This document shows, one piece after another, positions 56,657 to 64,000 of a stretch of 64,000 nt of DNA. The stretch comes from Sandaracinaceae bacterium. GTDB lineage: Bacteria > Myxococcota_A > Polyangia > Polyangiales > Houyiibacteriaceae. The translations under genes and the position numbers were made by a program. A model generated the notes under the pieces. It had not been told where the DNA came from. It saw nothing but the letters and a program-made list of their open reading frames with translations, and did not search any database. The first letter of the stretch is position 1; each line of letters opens with the position of its first letter. The stretch covers positions 620,001-684,000 of the forward strand of contig JACKEJ010000008.1 in the NCBI GenBank assembly GCA_020633055.1, given 5' to 3'.

Positions 56657-58339
56657 TCAACGCATGTCGCGGGGCACGAACGCGGGCGAGGCCATCATCT
56701 CCGCCACCGCCTCGTCCAGCGAGTCCCAGTGACACGACCAAGACGCACCGGTGCGCAGGTTGGTGAAGCGCACGTGGCTGAAGCGATCGGGGTTCCGGTA
56801 GTAGCCGAGCGTGTGGCCATCGTCGCCGAAGAAACCCTCGACCAAGAGCGGCAGCACGGCGGCGTCCTGCCGACCGTGCAGCGCGTCGTCGAACCAGAAG
56901 TCGGCGATCACGCGGGTGTCGATCGAGCCCGTCCAGACGCGTGCCAGCACGGTGTGATCGTCCTCCGTGGCCAGCACCGCGAAGTCCCACGGCTCCCCCG
57001 AGGGGTTCGCCGCGCCCTCCGGGTGCGGGTCCCCCGCGCCGACGTCGTAGCCCCCCCACACGAGTCGACCGACAGGCAGGGCGACCTGCGGCGGGGCGAC
57101 CGACGGCACACCTGCAGGTGGCAGCGGCTGCACGGTGAAGTCGCGGAAGCGCATGCGCGCCTGCTGCCCCGGTGGCCCCTTGAAAAACACGCCGACGGGG
57201 CCCTCCGCGGACGGACGCTGCAGCGTGAGGCTCCCGGCCAGCATGCCGTTCACGAAGCCCTCGACCTCTGCTCCGCGCTGAGTCACGCGCAGCTCGACCG
57301 GCCCGGGTTCGACCGCGACAGGCGTGGCCTTCCAGCCGGTCCAGTTGGCGTCGGTCTCGTACAAGTAGAACAACGAGGTCCCGGTCACGCCGAAGAAGCC
57401 GCCGCGAAAGGCGACCTCGATCGGCATGGCGTGGTCGTCCGTGAGGCGCGCGGCCGTCACCGCGATCTCGATGTCCCCGGCGGTCGACGCGCTCGCGCGA
57501 TAGTGCCCACGCGAGAAGCCGTTCTCGGTGCCCGCGTCGGTCGTCCCGACGAACCAGCCGTTCTCGGTGGCGAGCGTCCCCGCGACGCAGGCGAACGCTG
57601 CGGTGGTCGCGTTCGGCTCGGACCGCCCCGGCTCGGACGGCGGCTCGGCCAGCGGTTCGGAGGGCGCCGGCTCGGACGGCGGCTCGGCCACCGATTCGAC
57701 CGGCACCGGTTCGGACGGCAGCTCGGCCACCCGCGCGTCCGTGCAGGGCTGGGCAGTACGCACCGCGTTCCCGGCGAGGTCCGTGAGCGTGATCGCGTCG
57801 AGTGGCTGCACGGGACCGGGCGGCAGCGGCAGGTAGCCGGCCAGGCCCTCGAGCGCGCTACCCGTCAGCACCGATCCACCCACCTCGAGCGTGACGACGA
57901 CCAGCGGGCTCTCGGCATCGGCGAACCCACGATGCGCGCAGACGACCGCCTCCCAACTCGGTTGGCGCGGCCCGCTGAAGGTCTGCGTCTGAGGGAGTGA
58001 CACGGACGAGAGCGCTGGCGCCGTGAGGTCGCGCGCCATCGCGATGGGCACCTCGAGCACGGCGGGCTCTTGGGGCTCGCGCACGGCCGTCAGCACGACC
58101 GTGCCTCCCGCTGGCCAGTCGCCTGTGGCCGGTCGCACCAACCACATCCGAAACGTCCCTGGCGCGCGCGGCCCGAACTCGGGTGCTGGCTCGAGCGCGA
58201 CGCCCACGTCGGCCCCCGCAGCGCGCGCGGTGACGACGAGTGGACCCACCACGTGTCCCTGTAGGACGATGGCAGAGTTCGGCGGGACGGCGCCCGAGCG
58301 CGGAAGGACGACCTGGAGCACGTACGGCAGCGAGCCCAT
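56657..58339 (-). CDS. Large protein with SEP-repeat linker and LamG-like C-terminal half
   Basis: Encodes 560 residues. No typical signal peptide (MGSLPYVLQVVLPRSGAVPP). The first 200 residues are Ig-like (GPLVVTARAAGADVGVALEPAP; LTAVREPQEPAVLEVPIAMA). A linker of about 45 residues repeats Ser-Glu-Pro (AEPPSEPAPSEPLAEPPSEP). The C-terminal half begins FACVAGTLATENGWFVG and resembles concanavalin-like sugar-binding folds (GDIEIAVTAARL, VELRVTQRGAEVEGFVNGMLAGSL, GPVGVFFKG), followed by a unique 130-residue end. ATG 58339 is chosen since TATGCT lies seven bases upstream and overlaps the earlier in-frame ATG. Function unknown. Confidence 0.65.
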   Translation of the reverse strand: MGSLPYVLQVVLPRSGAVPPNSAIVLQGHVVGPLVVTARAAGADVGVALEPAPEFGPRAPGTFRMWLVRPATGDWPAGGTVVLTAVREPQEPAVLEVPIAMARDLTAPALSSVSLPQTQTFSGPRQPSWEAVVCAHRGFADAESPLVVVTLEVGGSVLTGSALEGLAGYLPLPPGPVQPLDAITLTDLAGNAVRTAQPCTDARVAELPSEPVPVESVAEPPSEPAPSEPLAEPPSEPGRSEPNATTAAFACVAGTLATENGWFVGTTDAGTENGFSRGHYRASASTAGDIEIAVTAARLTDDHAMPIEVAFRGGFFGVTGTSLFYLYETDANWTGWKATPVAVEPGPVELRVTQRGAEVEGFVNGMLAGSLTLQRPSAEGPVGVFFKGPPGQQARMRFRDFTVQPLPPAGVPSVAPPQVALPVGRLVWGGYDVGAGDPHPEGAANPSGEPWDFAVLATEDDHTVLARVWTGSIDTRVIADFWFDDALHGRQDAAVLPLLVEGFFGDDGHTLGYYRNPDRFSHVRFTNLRTGASWSCHWDSLDEAVAEMMASPAFVPRDMR

Positions 58340-58346
58340 GGCGCCC

Positions 58347-58352
58347 AGCATA
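58347..58352 (-). promoter_or_regulatory. Candidate -10 box for the 560-residue protein gene
   Basis: TATGCT on the minus strand ends seven bases before ATG 58339 and overlaps the alternative ATG at 58351, favouring the later start. Confidence 0.45.
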
Positions 58353-58481
58353 TCGCGCCGGGCGCCGTGGAGCGTCGACCGATCAGCGTTCGGTCCAACC
58401 CGTCGCGGTCCCCGCGAACACGTCGAGCGAGACGACCGCCCGCTCCCTGAGCGGGCCTCCGCCCCACTGGGCTACGCCGCC

Positions 58482-59450
58482 CTAGGGCGCGTCCGTCGCG
58501 CGCAGCGCCGCGACCTGAGCCCTGCGTGCCGCGATCCCTTCGTCACGCGCCTGGGCCTCGGGCGTTGCGACACCGGCAGCGCGCAACGTGTTCGACGGTC
58601 GAATCCAACCGTCGATGGTGCGGTACGAGGAGAACGCGCACGGCGTACGGGTGGTGTCGAAGTCGATCGTGCTCCCGGCGCTCAGCGTGCCCAGCTCTCC
58701 GGGGTACGCGAGCAGCTCGTCCACGAACACGCCGCGGGAGTCGCGCGGGTAGACGCTGACGCCGTAGTTGTAGATGGTGGTGTTGATCGACAGTCGCCCG
58801 GCGACGCCGTAGCCGTCTGCGTCCGACACCACGTCCTCCTGCGTGAAGGTGGGGCCATCGGTCTCCCGCGTGTACGTCCCCAGGGCGAAGGGGTTCATGG
58901 TGATCGTGAGGGACGACGCCGCCTCGAGGTCGCTGCGGTCGAGACCACGCTCGAGCGCGGTCAGGATCCCGCTCTGACCCGGCGCGATGCAGGAGTACAG
59001 CGAGCCGAAGTCGTTGTAGTAGCCGTCGCCGTCGACCGTACCCAGCAGCTCTTCGAAGTCGAGCGAGACGTCGGGTAGGTAGCTGCAGCCGATGGTCGCT
59101 CCCGTGTTGGTCACCTCGATGAACATCTCGAACAATGGCCCGCGAGAGTCACCGTCCTCCGTGACCTTCACGCCGACCGAGTCGATTCGGTACCCCGTCC
59201 CAGCGCTGTACTGGATGTTCGGGTAGGCGCTGCGCACGCCGCCCGCGTTGACGCTCGTGGCGGGGAGGTCCGCGCAGCCTGTGGTCCCCATACCGAGATC
59301 GGTCGGCGTCGTGCCGACGTCGCCACCGCCGCCGTCTGGCGCGCCTGGCCCGAGGTCGGCGGCTGGATCGTCGCTACCCCCGCCGCATCCGAGCGACACG
59401 AGAGACAATGAGAGGGCATAGGTGACCCACCTGTGAGTGCAGTTCTTCAT
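58482..59450 (-). CDS. Lipoprotein with Gly/Asp/Thr linker, DUF4352-like fold possible
   Basis: Encodes 322 residues. The lipoprotein signal is WVTYALSLSLVSLGCGGG (Cys about 22), followed by a Gly/Asp/Pro/Thr linker (ADLGPGAPDGGGGDVG). The mature domain has beta strands such as SVGVKVTEDGDSRGPLFEMFIEVTNTGATIGCSYLPDVSLDF and a second similar half, recalling DUF4352-type Ig-like folds; four cysteines are present. AGGAGG lies nine bases before the ATG, fixing the start at MKNCTHRW rather than an upstream ATG. It is transcribed away from the SRPBCC gene. Function unknown. Confidence 0.72.
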   Translation of the reverse strand: MKNCTHRWVTYALSLSLVSLGCGGGSDDPAADLGPGAPDGGGGDVGTTPTDLGMGTTGCADLPATSVNAGGVRSAYPNIQYSAGTGYRIDSVGVKVTEDGDSRGPLFEMFIEVTNTGATIGCSYLPDVSLDFEELLGTVDGDGYYNDFGSLYSCIAPGQSGILTALERGLDRSDLEAASSLTITMNPFALGTYTRETDGPTFTQEDVVSDADGYGVAGRLSINTTIYNYGVSVYPRDSRGVFVDELLAYPGELGTLSAGSTIDFDTTRTPCAFSSYRTIDGWIRPSNTLRAAGVATPEAQARDEGIAARRAQVAALRATDAP

Positions 59451-59613
59451 CAACAAATCCTCCTGTGCTGCCGCGTAGATAGACGAGTTGTCACGGGGTG
59501 TCAATGACCGCCGAGTGGGACGACGGATGGTCGCGCAGCTCCCAGCGGCCTAGGCAGCGTGGCTCGGGATTTTCAGGTCGACGAGACCCCCGATCTGATA
59601 TGAGCACAGCACC

Positions 59614-60111
59614 ATGCACCTCTCGATGACCCAACGCTTCGCCTGCACCCCGGACGCGCTGATGAGCGTGCTCGACGACCCCAGCTTCGACGCACGCATG
59701 GCGGCCGCGACCGGGGTCGCGCGCGAGATCCTGGAGCGCCGCGAAGACGCGAGCGGGCTCTACGTGCGCTCGCGCGTGATCGCCAACAAGGAGATCCCCG
59801 CCGTCATGGCCAAGGCCATCGGCGCCGACCGCATCTCCTACGACCAGGAGTCCCGCCGCGCACCTGGGTCGTTCGACATCGCGTGGACGATCATCCCCAT
59901 GGTGCTGGCCAACAAGTTCGAGGGCAGCGGCACCACGACCCTGCGCGCCACGAAGGACGGTTGCGAGCGCATCATCGAAGGGGAGCTGTCGGTCAAGGTG
60001 CCGCTGGTCGGCAAGCAGATGGAGTCCAAGCTCGTCGACAACGTGAAGGAGTCCTACGAGCGCGCGGCGACGTTGGCGAACGAGATGCTCCGTGAGCGTG
60101 GGCTGATCTAG
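59614..60111 (+). CDS. SRPBCC-fold protein, DUF2505-like
   Basis: Encodes 165 residues, complete, cytoplasmic. The START/SRPBCC pattern is seen in MHLSMTQRFACTPDALMSVLDDPSFDARMAAATG at the start, the middle strands GLYVRSRVIANKEIPAVM and the C-terminal helix GKQMESKLVDNVKESYERAATLANEML. This matches DUF2505 family proteins, which have no proven activity but share a hydrophobic ligand pocket. TATGAG lies eight bases before the ATG with no ribosome binding site, an imperfect version of the local leaderless layout. Confidence 0.85.
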   Translation: MHLSMTQRFACTPDALMSVLDDPSFDARMAAATGVAREILERREDASGLYVRSRVIANKEIPAVMAKAIGADRISYDQESRRAPGSFDIAWTIIPMVLANKFEGSGTTTLRATKDGCERIIEGELSVKVPLVGKQMESKLVDNVKESYERAATLANEMLRERGLI

Positions 60112-60126
60112 CAGCGCGCGACCCCG

Positions 60127-60238
60127 GCGTGACGTACCGCGTCTCGACCAGCCGGACCGGCTCGCCGCTCAGATGGGCTGCCCGCGTGACGGACCGCGTC
60201 TCGACCGCCCGACCAGCCGGATCGGCCCGCCCCTCAGA
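60127..60238. repeat. Two imperfect direct repeats in a convergent gap
   Basis: GCGTGACGTACCGCGTCTCG at 60127 recurs at 60184 with one change, and both copies continue through CCAGCCGGA-CGGC to CTCAGA; the second carries an eight-base insertion. Each contains a small G/C dyad (AGCCGG with CCGGCT in copy one). They fill the space between the convergent SRPBCC and phosphodiesterase genes and may act as a terminator for both. Confidence 0.6.
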
Positions 60239-61004
60239 ATTCGTACTCTTGCTCGAGCGCGCACACGGCCAAGCTCCACTTGCGCACGCGTGAGAGCTCA
60301 CGCTCCACCTCGCGCTGGAAGTACGGCTTGATGTGATAGAGCAGCGTGGGGATGTCCTCCGCACGGTCCAGCTTGCGCATCTCTTCGTCGAGGCTCTGCG
60401 GCGTGTGGTGCCCGCTCACACGCGCGAGCGCGTGGCTGTCGTTCGGGAACGACACCTCCATCAGCAGCGCGTCCAGGCGCTTGCGCTCGGCCAGCACCTC
60501 CCACAGCCGCTCGGTGGGCCCCGTGTCGCCGCTGTACGCGATGCTGCGCTTGCCGTCGGACACGATGAACGCCGCCGTGTCGATGGTGTGGCTGACGTGC
60601 ACGGGCAGCACGGACTTGCCCGCCACCTCGATGGTCTGCTCGGCCTCGACCTCGCGGTAGGTGATGGTCATGCCCTTGTCGCCGGCCGGGATCTTGGAGA
60701 AGTCGGGCCACAGCAGGTCGTTGAAGAAGTGGGTGCGCAGCACGTCGAGCGTGCTCTTGAGCCCCACGATCTCGAGCGGCGGCCCCCCCTGCTGGCAGCG
60801 GTTGTCCGCGATGGTGGCCAGGTCGCGCACGTGGTCCATGTGCGCGTGGCTGACGAGCACGGCCTGCACCTTGTGCTGGTCGGGCAGCTCCAGCGCGCTG
60901 GTCAGCGCCCCCGCGTCGATCGCGAGGGTGTCGTCCAGCAGGAAGCTAGAGGTCCGATGCCGGGGCGTCTCACCCCCGTGGCAGCCGAGCACTCGTATTT
61001 TCAC
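60234..61004 (-). CDS. Metallo-beta-lactamase-fold cyclic-nucleotide phosphodiesterase (class II-like)
   Basis: Encodes 256 residues from GTG. The opening IRVLGCHGGETPRHRTSSFLLDDTLAIDAG, the metal motif VSHAHMDHVRDL (HxHxDH), the His in VHVSHTIDTAA, the Asp in IAYSGDTGPTERLW and the late His in VSGHHTPQS fit class II cAMP phosphodiesterases (PDE1/CpdP type). It would turn cAMP/cGMP into the 5'-nucleotide. It lies seven bases after a CRP-family regulator gene, so the operon pairs a nucleotide receptor with an enzyme that removes the ligand. Confidence 0.87.
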   Translation of the reverse strand: MKIRVLGCHGGETPRHRTSSFLLDDTLAIDAGALTSALELPDQHKVQAVLVSHAHMDHVRDLATIADNRCQQGGPPLEIVGLKSTLDVLRTHFFNDLLWPDFSKIPAGDKGMTITYREVEAEQTIEVAGKSVLPVHVSHTIDTAAFIVSDGKRSIAYSGDTGPTERLWEVLAERKRLDALLMEVSFPNDSHALARVSGHHTPQSLDEEMRKLDRAEDIPTLLYHIKPYFQREVERELSRVRKWSLAVCALEQEYEF

Positions 61005-61011
61005 GCGTGGA

Positions 61012-61650
61012 TCATCCTTTGTTCCGACTCTGCAAGAACTCCAGGAACTCGTGCAGCCGCATCACGTTCGGGATACGGAAGCCGCTCTCACTGACCTCGA
61101 TGATGCCAAGCCGCGCCATGCGCTGGAGCACACCGCGCACATCTTCGGAGCTCACGCCCACTTGTTGCGCGAGGGACTCTTCGTCGGCGCTGACGCTGAC
61201 CGAGCCGTCCGGAAGGGGCGTCCCGCTCTCGGCCGCGCGCTCCAGCCCGAGGATGACGCGCGCCTTGGGGTCCTTCTGCATCAACACGCCCACCAGGCCG
61301 TTGGCCTGGTCGAGGCGCTTCGCGAGGCGCTGGATCATGCGCACCGCGATCTCGGCGTTGCCGCGCAGCATGGCCTCGAACGTCTTCCCGTCGATGACCA
61401 GCACGCGCGTCTCCTCGACGCACTCGGCGCTGGCCGTACGGGGCTTGTTGTTGAGCAGCGCCATCTCGCCGAAGAAGTCGCCGGCCTCGATGTACGCGAG
61501 CGTCTTCTCGCGCCCGTTGGCTTCCTTGAACACACGCACCCGCCCGGAGCGCAGCACGTACATCGTGTCGCCGGGGTCGCCGTCACGGAAGAGGATCTCG
61601 CCGCTCGCACACACACGGCCGACCCGATCGAAGAGCTTGTCCTCGGACAT
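61012..61650 (-). CDS. CRP/FNR-family transcriptional regulator
   Basis: Encodes 212 residues. The cNMP-binding domain shows ILFRDGDPGDTMYVLRSGRVRVF and the cassette GDFFGEMALLNNKPRTASAE with the Glu and Arg that bind cyclic nucleotide phosphates. A long dimer helix (FEAMLRGNAEIAVRMIQRLAKRLDQAN) leads to a C-terminal winged helix (SADEESLAQQVGVSSEDVRGVLQRMARLGIIEV, about 155-190). No FNR-type cysteines. It probably senses cAMP or a related nucleotide. TAGCGT is seven bases before the ATG at MSEDK, which supports that start. Confidence 0.9.
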   Translation of the reverse strand: MSEDKLFDRVGRVCASGEILFRDGDPGDTMYVLRSGRVRVFKEANGREKTLAYIEAGDFFGEMALLNNKPRTASAECVEETRVLVIDGKTFEAMLRGNAEIAVRMIQRLAKRLDQANGLVGVLMQKDPKARVILGLERAAESGTPLPDGSVSVSADEESLAQQVGVSSEDVRGVLQRMARLGIIEVSESGFRIPNVMRLHEFLEFLQSRNKG

Positions 61651-61657
61651 TCCCGCT

Positions 61658-61663
61658 ACGCTA
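61658..61663 (-). promoter_or_regulatory. Candidate -10 box of the CRP-phosphodiesterase operon
   Basis: TAGCGT on the minus strand ends seven bases before the ATG at 61650; TTGGGA, 18 bases further upstream, could be its -35 box. Confidence 0.5.
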
Positions 61664-61692
61664 GCAAGTCCGCAGGGCAAGTCCCAAGTTCG

Positions 61693-62508
61693 CTACCAAG
61701 CGCCGCCCCGGTCCGTGGGTGGGCGACCGGGCGCCTCCATGTCCGCGAGTTGGGCGGCCGTGTGCGGTGCGACGCGCGGGTCGAGCCGCACATGCAGCCG
61801 CAGCAGCCGCAGGTCGGCCGGGCGGTCCACGTCGTACCAGGGAGGGAGACGAACGTGCGCGCGGCCCGCGTTGACGCGCAGGGTGTCGGCGAGCGCGTGG
61901 CGGGTGCCCATGCGGACGTCCTCGAAGCTCGGGGGGGCCCCGCGCGCGCCCACGACGACGTAGCCACCGTCCGCGACGGGGACGAAGCAGAGTTCGGGCA
62001 GGTGGAGACCCGACGCGGGTCGCTGCAGGCCTGCGGTGCCCGCTCCCAGCTCGTCGCGCGAGCTGCCGTCGCGCGCACGTGACAGGTGAGCGACGTTGGG
62101 TGGAGAGCCCGTATCGCCCACCAGACTGACGCAGGCTGCGCGCAGGACGCTGAGCGGCAGCGTGGGGGCGTCGGTCCCTACCACCAGCGCGGCGCCGCGC
62201 TCGGAGATGCCCTCCGAGAGCGCGTGCGTCATGCGCGCCCCGAGCGCCTCCCCCACTTGCGATCGAATCGGCAAGCCCCAGCGCTCCGCCCGCTCCCGCA
62301 GCGCGTTCCCCGGCTCGGCCTCGGCGCAGCACAAGACCAGCTCGACCTCGGGGAGCTGCGCGCGGAGCGTGAGCATTCGCTCGACGGTGTCCTCGAGGAA
62401 GGCCGCATAGAGTGACAGCGCGCGCTCCGCGCCCAGCACGGCAGCCAAGCGCGTCTTGGTGCGGCCGAGCACCAGCGGTCGCGCGAAGAGCGCGAGCTGG
62501 ACGCTCAT
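61693..62508 (-). CDS. DUF2064/TIGR04282-type nucleotidyl/glycosyltransferase-like protein
   Basis: Encodes 271 residues. The opening VQLALFARPLVLGRTKTRLAAVLGAERALSLYAAFLEDT matches DUF2064 (TIGR04282), a GT-A-like fold with an RxKTRL nucleotide-binding segment; ALVVGTDAPTLPLSVLRAA holds the family GxDxP motif, and FVPVADGGYVVVGAR the ADGGY motif. Such proteins usually sit beside a family 2 glycosyltransferase, as here, with a four-base overlap. The exact reaction is not established. Confidence 0.85.
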   Translation of the reverse strand: MSVQLALFARPLVLGRTKTRLAAVLGAERALSLYAAFLEDTVERMLTLRAQLPEVELVLCCAEAEPGNALRERAERWGLPIRSQVGEALGARMTHALSEGISERGAALVVGTDAPTLPLSVLRAACVSLVGDTGSPPNVAHLSRARDGSSRDELGAGTAGLQRPASGLHLPELCFVPVADGGYVVVGARGAPPSFEDVRMGTRHALADTLRVNAGRAHVRLPPWYDVDRPADLRLLRLHVRLDPRVAPHTAAQLADMEAPGRPPTDRGGAW

Positions 62509-63200
62509 CGCGCTCGCGCGCTGGGGAGCGCGTAGCGGCCCAGCAGCAGCAGGATCTTGTAGCTTGCGCCCAGCGTGCCGCGCAGCGTGCCGCTCACCTT
62601 CGACGTGCCCACGCGCGGTCGGTAGCGGACGGGCACCTCGCAGTGTCGCAGCCCGCGCTGAGCCGCTTTGATCTGGAGCTCCACGGTCCACCCGTAGTTG
62701 CGGTCCACCATGCCCAGCGCCTCGAACGCGTCCCAACGGATGGCGCGGAAGGGGCCCAGGTCCGTGTAGCGCGCCCCATACAGCAGCCGCAGCGCACCGC
62801 ACGCGACCGCGTTGCCGGCACGCTGCTGAGGGGTGAGGGCGCCGGCCAGCGCCCCCCGCACCCGCGAGCCCAGCACCAGGTCCGCTTCTCCCCGCGCGAT
62901 GGGCGCGAGCAGATCGCCCAGCTGCGTGGGGTCATCGGCGTGGTCCCCATCGAGGAACACGACCACGTCGGGTGGGTCCTGCCGCAGCAGCGCGAGCGCC
63001 TTGAGGCACGCTGCGCCGTAGCCCCGCTCGGGTTCGTAGACGACCTCCGCCCCGTGTGCGCGGGCGACCTCGGCCGTGGTGTCCGTCGAGCCGTTGTCCG
63101 CCACCACCACGCGGCGCACCAGCGCGCGTGGGATGTCGCCCAGCACCAGCGGCAGGGCGCGCTCCTCGTTCAGCGCCGGGATGACGATGTCGACCCGCAT
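62505..63200 (-). CDS. Family 2 glycosyltransferase
   Basis: Encodes 231 residues, the catalytic domain only, with no membrane helices. GT2 motifs: VDIVIPALNEERALP, VVVADNGSTDTTAEVARAHGAEVVYEPERGYGAACLKAL, and the metal-binding DGDHADDP (DxD type), then DLVLGSRVRG and RHCEVPVRYRPRVGTSKVSGTLRG, as in dolichyl-phosphate mannose/glucose synthase relatives. It likely transfers a sugar to a polyprenyl phosphate or other acceptor. The ATG is four bases after the LysM gene stop and its end overlaps the DUF2064 gene by four bases. Confidence 0.9.
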   Translation of the reverse strand: MRVDIVIPALNEERALPLVLGDIPRALVRRVVVADNGSTDTTAEVARAHGAEVVYEPERGYGAACLKALALLRQDPPDVVVFLDGDHADDPTQLGDLLAPIARGEADLVLGSRVRGALAGALTPQQRAGNAVACGALRLLYGARYTDLGPFRAIRWDAFEALGMVDRNYGWTVELQIKAAQRGLRHCEVPVRYRPRVGTSKVSGTLRGTLGASYKILLLLGRYALPSARAR

Positions 63201-63204
63201 CCGC

Positions 63205-64000
63205 TCAGGGGCTGCCCGCGTCGGACGGCGCGCTCGCGCCACCATCCGGCGCGCCTGCGGTGGGCTGCCCGGCGGCGGCCGCAGCAGCCGCAGCCCTGCG
63301 CTCGCGCGCCGCCGCGAGCGCGCGCATGACGGTGGGGGACGTTCGCAGGCCGTCCAGCTCGAGGTCCGGCTGGAGCTCGAGCGCGGCCAGGAACGCCGCG
63401 ACGGCGAGGTCCGTGCGGTCGAGCGCCACGTAGGCCGTGCCGAGCTCCCGGTGGATGCTGAGCGCCTGCGCCGAGGTGACCGAGGCCGCGCCGAGCAGCC
63501 CCGCGCCGAGCACGACCGCTTCGGTGAAGCGCCCGCGACGGATGTGCTCACGCAAGACGGGCAGCTGCTGCTCGATGTCGGCCTGGCGCTCCCGCTGCGC
63601 GCCATCGCTGGGCGCGGTGCCCGTGCTCTCTTCGACCAGCCGACGGCCCTCTTCGCTGAGCAGGAGATCGGGGAGCGGGACCAGCACCACCTGGCCGCGC
63701 GTGAGGCGGCTGCCGCGAATGCCATTGAACCGGCGCAGGCGGCGCGTGCCGGCCACGCTGTCGGCGTAGTACAAGCGAGCCACGCGCGTAACGCTGTCGC
63801 CCTGACCCGTGATGTGCCGCAGCGGATACGGGATGAGCAGCTCCGCACCCTCGGCGGGCTGCTCGCTGGTGACGCGGTTGGACTCCATGATGACGAAGGC
63901 GCGGCGCGCGTCCCCGTAGTAGCGATCGGCCAGCTGCTGCCACGTCTCGCCGGCCGCGACGGTGTGGTAGCGGACCCACGGGATGTGGAGGCGCATGCCC
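63205..64000 (-). CDS. LysM-domain protein, N-terminus cut by the window end
   Basis: At least 263 residues are visible; the frame is open at base 64000. Two LysM-like units lie at the start (YHTVAAGETWQQLADRYYGDARRAFVIMESN; ITGQGDSVTRVARLYYADSVAGTRRLRRFNG), then a TPR-like helical region (RFTEAVVLGAGLL; IHRELGTAYVALDRTDLAVAAFLAALEL) and an Ala/Pro-rich tail. LysM binds peptidoglycan or chitin-type glycans. The Met at 63996 lacks a signal peptide, so the true start and any signal probably lie outside the window. It leads the glycosyltransferase operon. Confidence 0.82.
   Translation of the reverse strand, partial: GMRLHIPWVRYHTVAAGETWQQLADRYYGDARRAFVIMESNRVTSEQPAEGAELLIPYPLRHITGQGDSVTRVARLYYADSVAGTRRLRRFNGIRGSRLTRGQVVLVPLPDLLLSEEGRRLVEESTGTAPSDGAQRERQADIEQQLPVLREHIRRGRFTEAVVLGAGLLGAASVTSAQALSIHRELGTAYVALDRTDLAVAAFLAALELQPDLELDGLRTSPTVMRALAAARERRAAAAAAAAGQPTAGAPDGGASAPSDAGSP

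Noticed and set aside
1..64000. tRNA, rRNA, insertion sequences, prophage or integrase genes
   Set aside because: No T-loop type GGTTCGAxTCC box in a cloverleaf context, no rRNA-like stretches, and no transposase, integrase or phage structural protein was seen.

Overview
This window comes from a very GC-rich bacterial chromosome. Serine/threonine protein kinases, sigma-54 activators, many lipoproteins with Asp/Ala- or Gly-rich linkers, SCP2 and B-box/YIP1 membrane proteins and alpha-2-macroglobulin homologues together suggest a myxobacterium-like member of the Myxococcota, possibly the Polyangia/Sandaracinaceae side. That placement is inference from gene content; there is no rRNA marker. I saw no tRNA, rRNA, CRISPR array, insertion sequence or prophage. 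Genes are dense on both strands, mostly in short operons with 4-base ATGA or GTGA overlaps.

Layout. 1-9.2 kb: an edge fragment, a small Cys-containing protein, an inner-membrane sulfatase/GDPD-like fusion operon ending in ruvB's partners, a DUF481 outer-membrane protein with a textbook sigma-54 promoter, an MscS channel and argS. 9.2-17.3 kb: a Cys-rich lipoprotein diverging from a pentameric ligand-gated ion channel, an esterase, a histone H1-like/helical-repeat protein followed by ten exact 14-bp repeats, an SCP2 protein, a PI-PLC-like lipoprotein, a cyclic-nucleotide-binding protein and a B-box/YIP1 protein. 17.3-26.4 kb: a sigma-54 activator, gamma-glutamyltranspeptidase, a phasin-like protein, mutY, sixA and a second B-box/YIP1 protein. 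26.5-34.7 kb: an ECF sigma/anti-sigma-like/exported protein operon, an alpha/beta hydrolase, a sensor kinase of the Ser/Thr type, a nadK-NUDIX-barrel operon and transaldolase.

34.7-39.2 kb is the most interesting part. A 141-bp nested palindrome and G-rich tandem repeats lie between transaldolase and greB. After greB and cardiolipin synthase comes a MNIO-type RiPP cassette: a Cys-rich lipoprotein-like precursor, a DUF692 oxidase (HvfB/BufB-like) and its DUF2063 partner (HvfC/BufC-like). A T-rich hairpin separates precursor from enzyme. 39.4-51.6 kb: an M61-like protease, a small lipoprotein, and two giant co-translated alpha-2-macroglobulin-type proteins, each carrying an inserted module that looks like the calcium-binding tail of the pseudopilin GspG. 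52-64 kb: an amidohydrolase-like protein, a universal-stress/phospholipase-D fusion with a metallophosphoesterase, lipoproteins, a CRP-family regulator co-transcribed with a cyclic-nucleotide phosphodiesterase-like enzyme, a two-gene glycosyltransferase operon and a LysM protein cut by the window end.

One pattern runs across the window: at least twelve transcription-unit first genes have TANNNT 5-9 bases before the start codon and no Shine-Dalgarno sequence, which suggests widespread leaderless transcription. It also helps choose several start codons.
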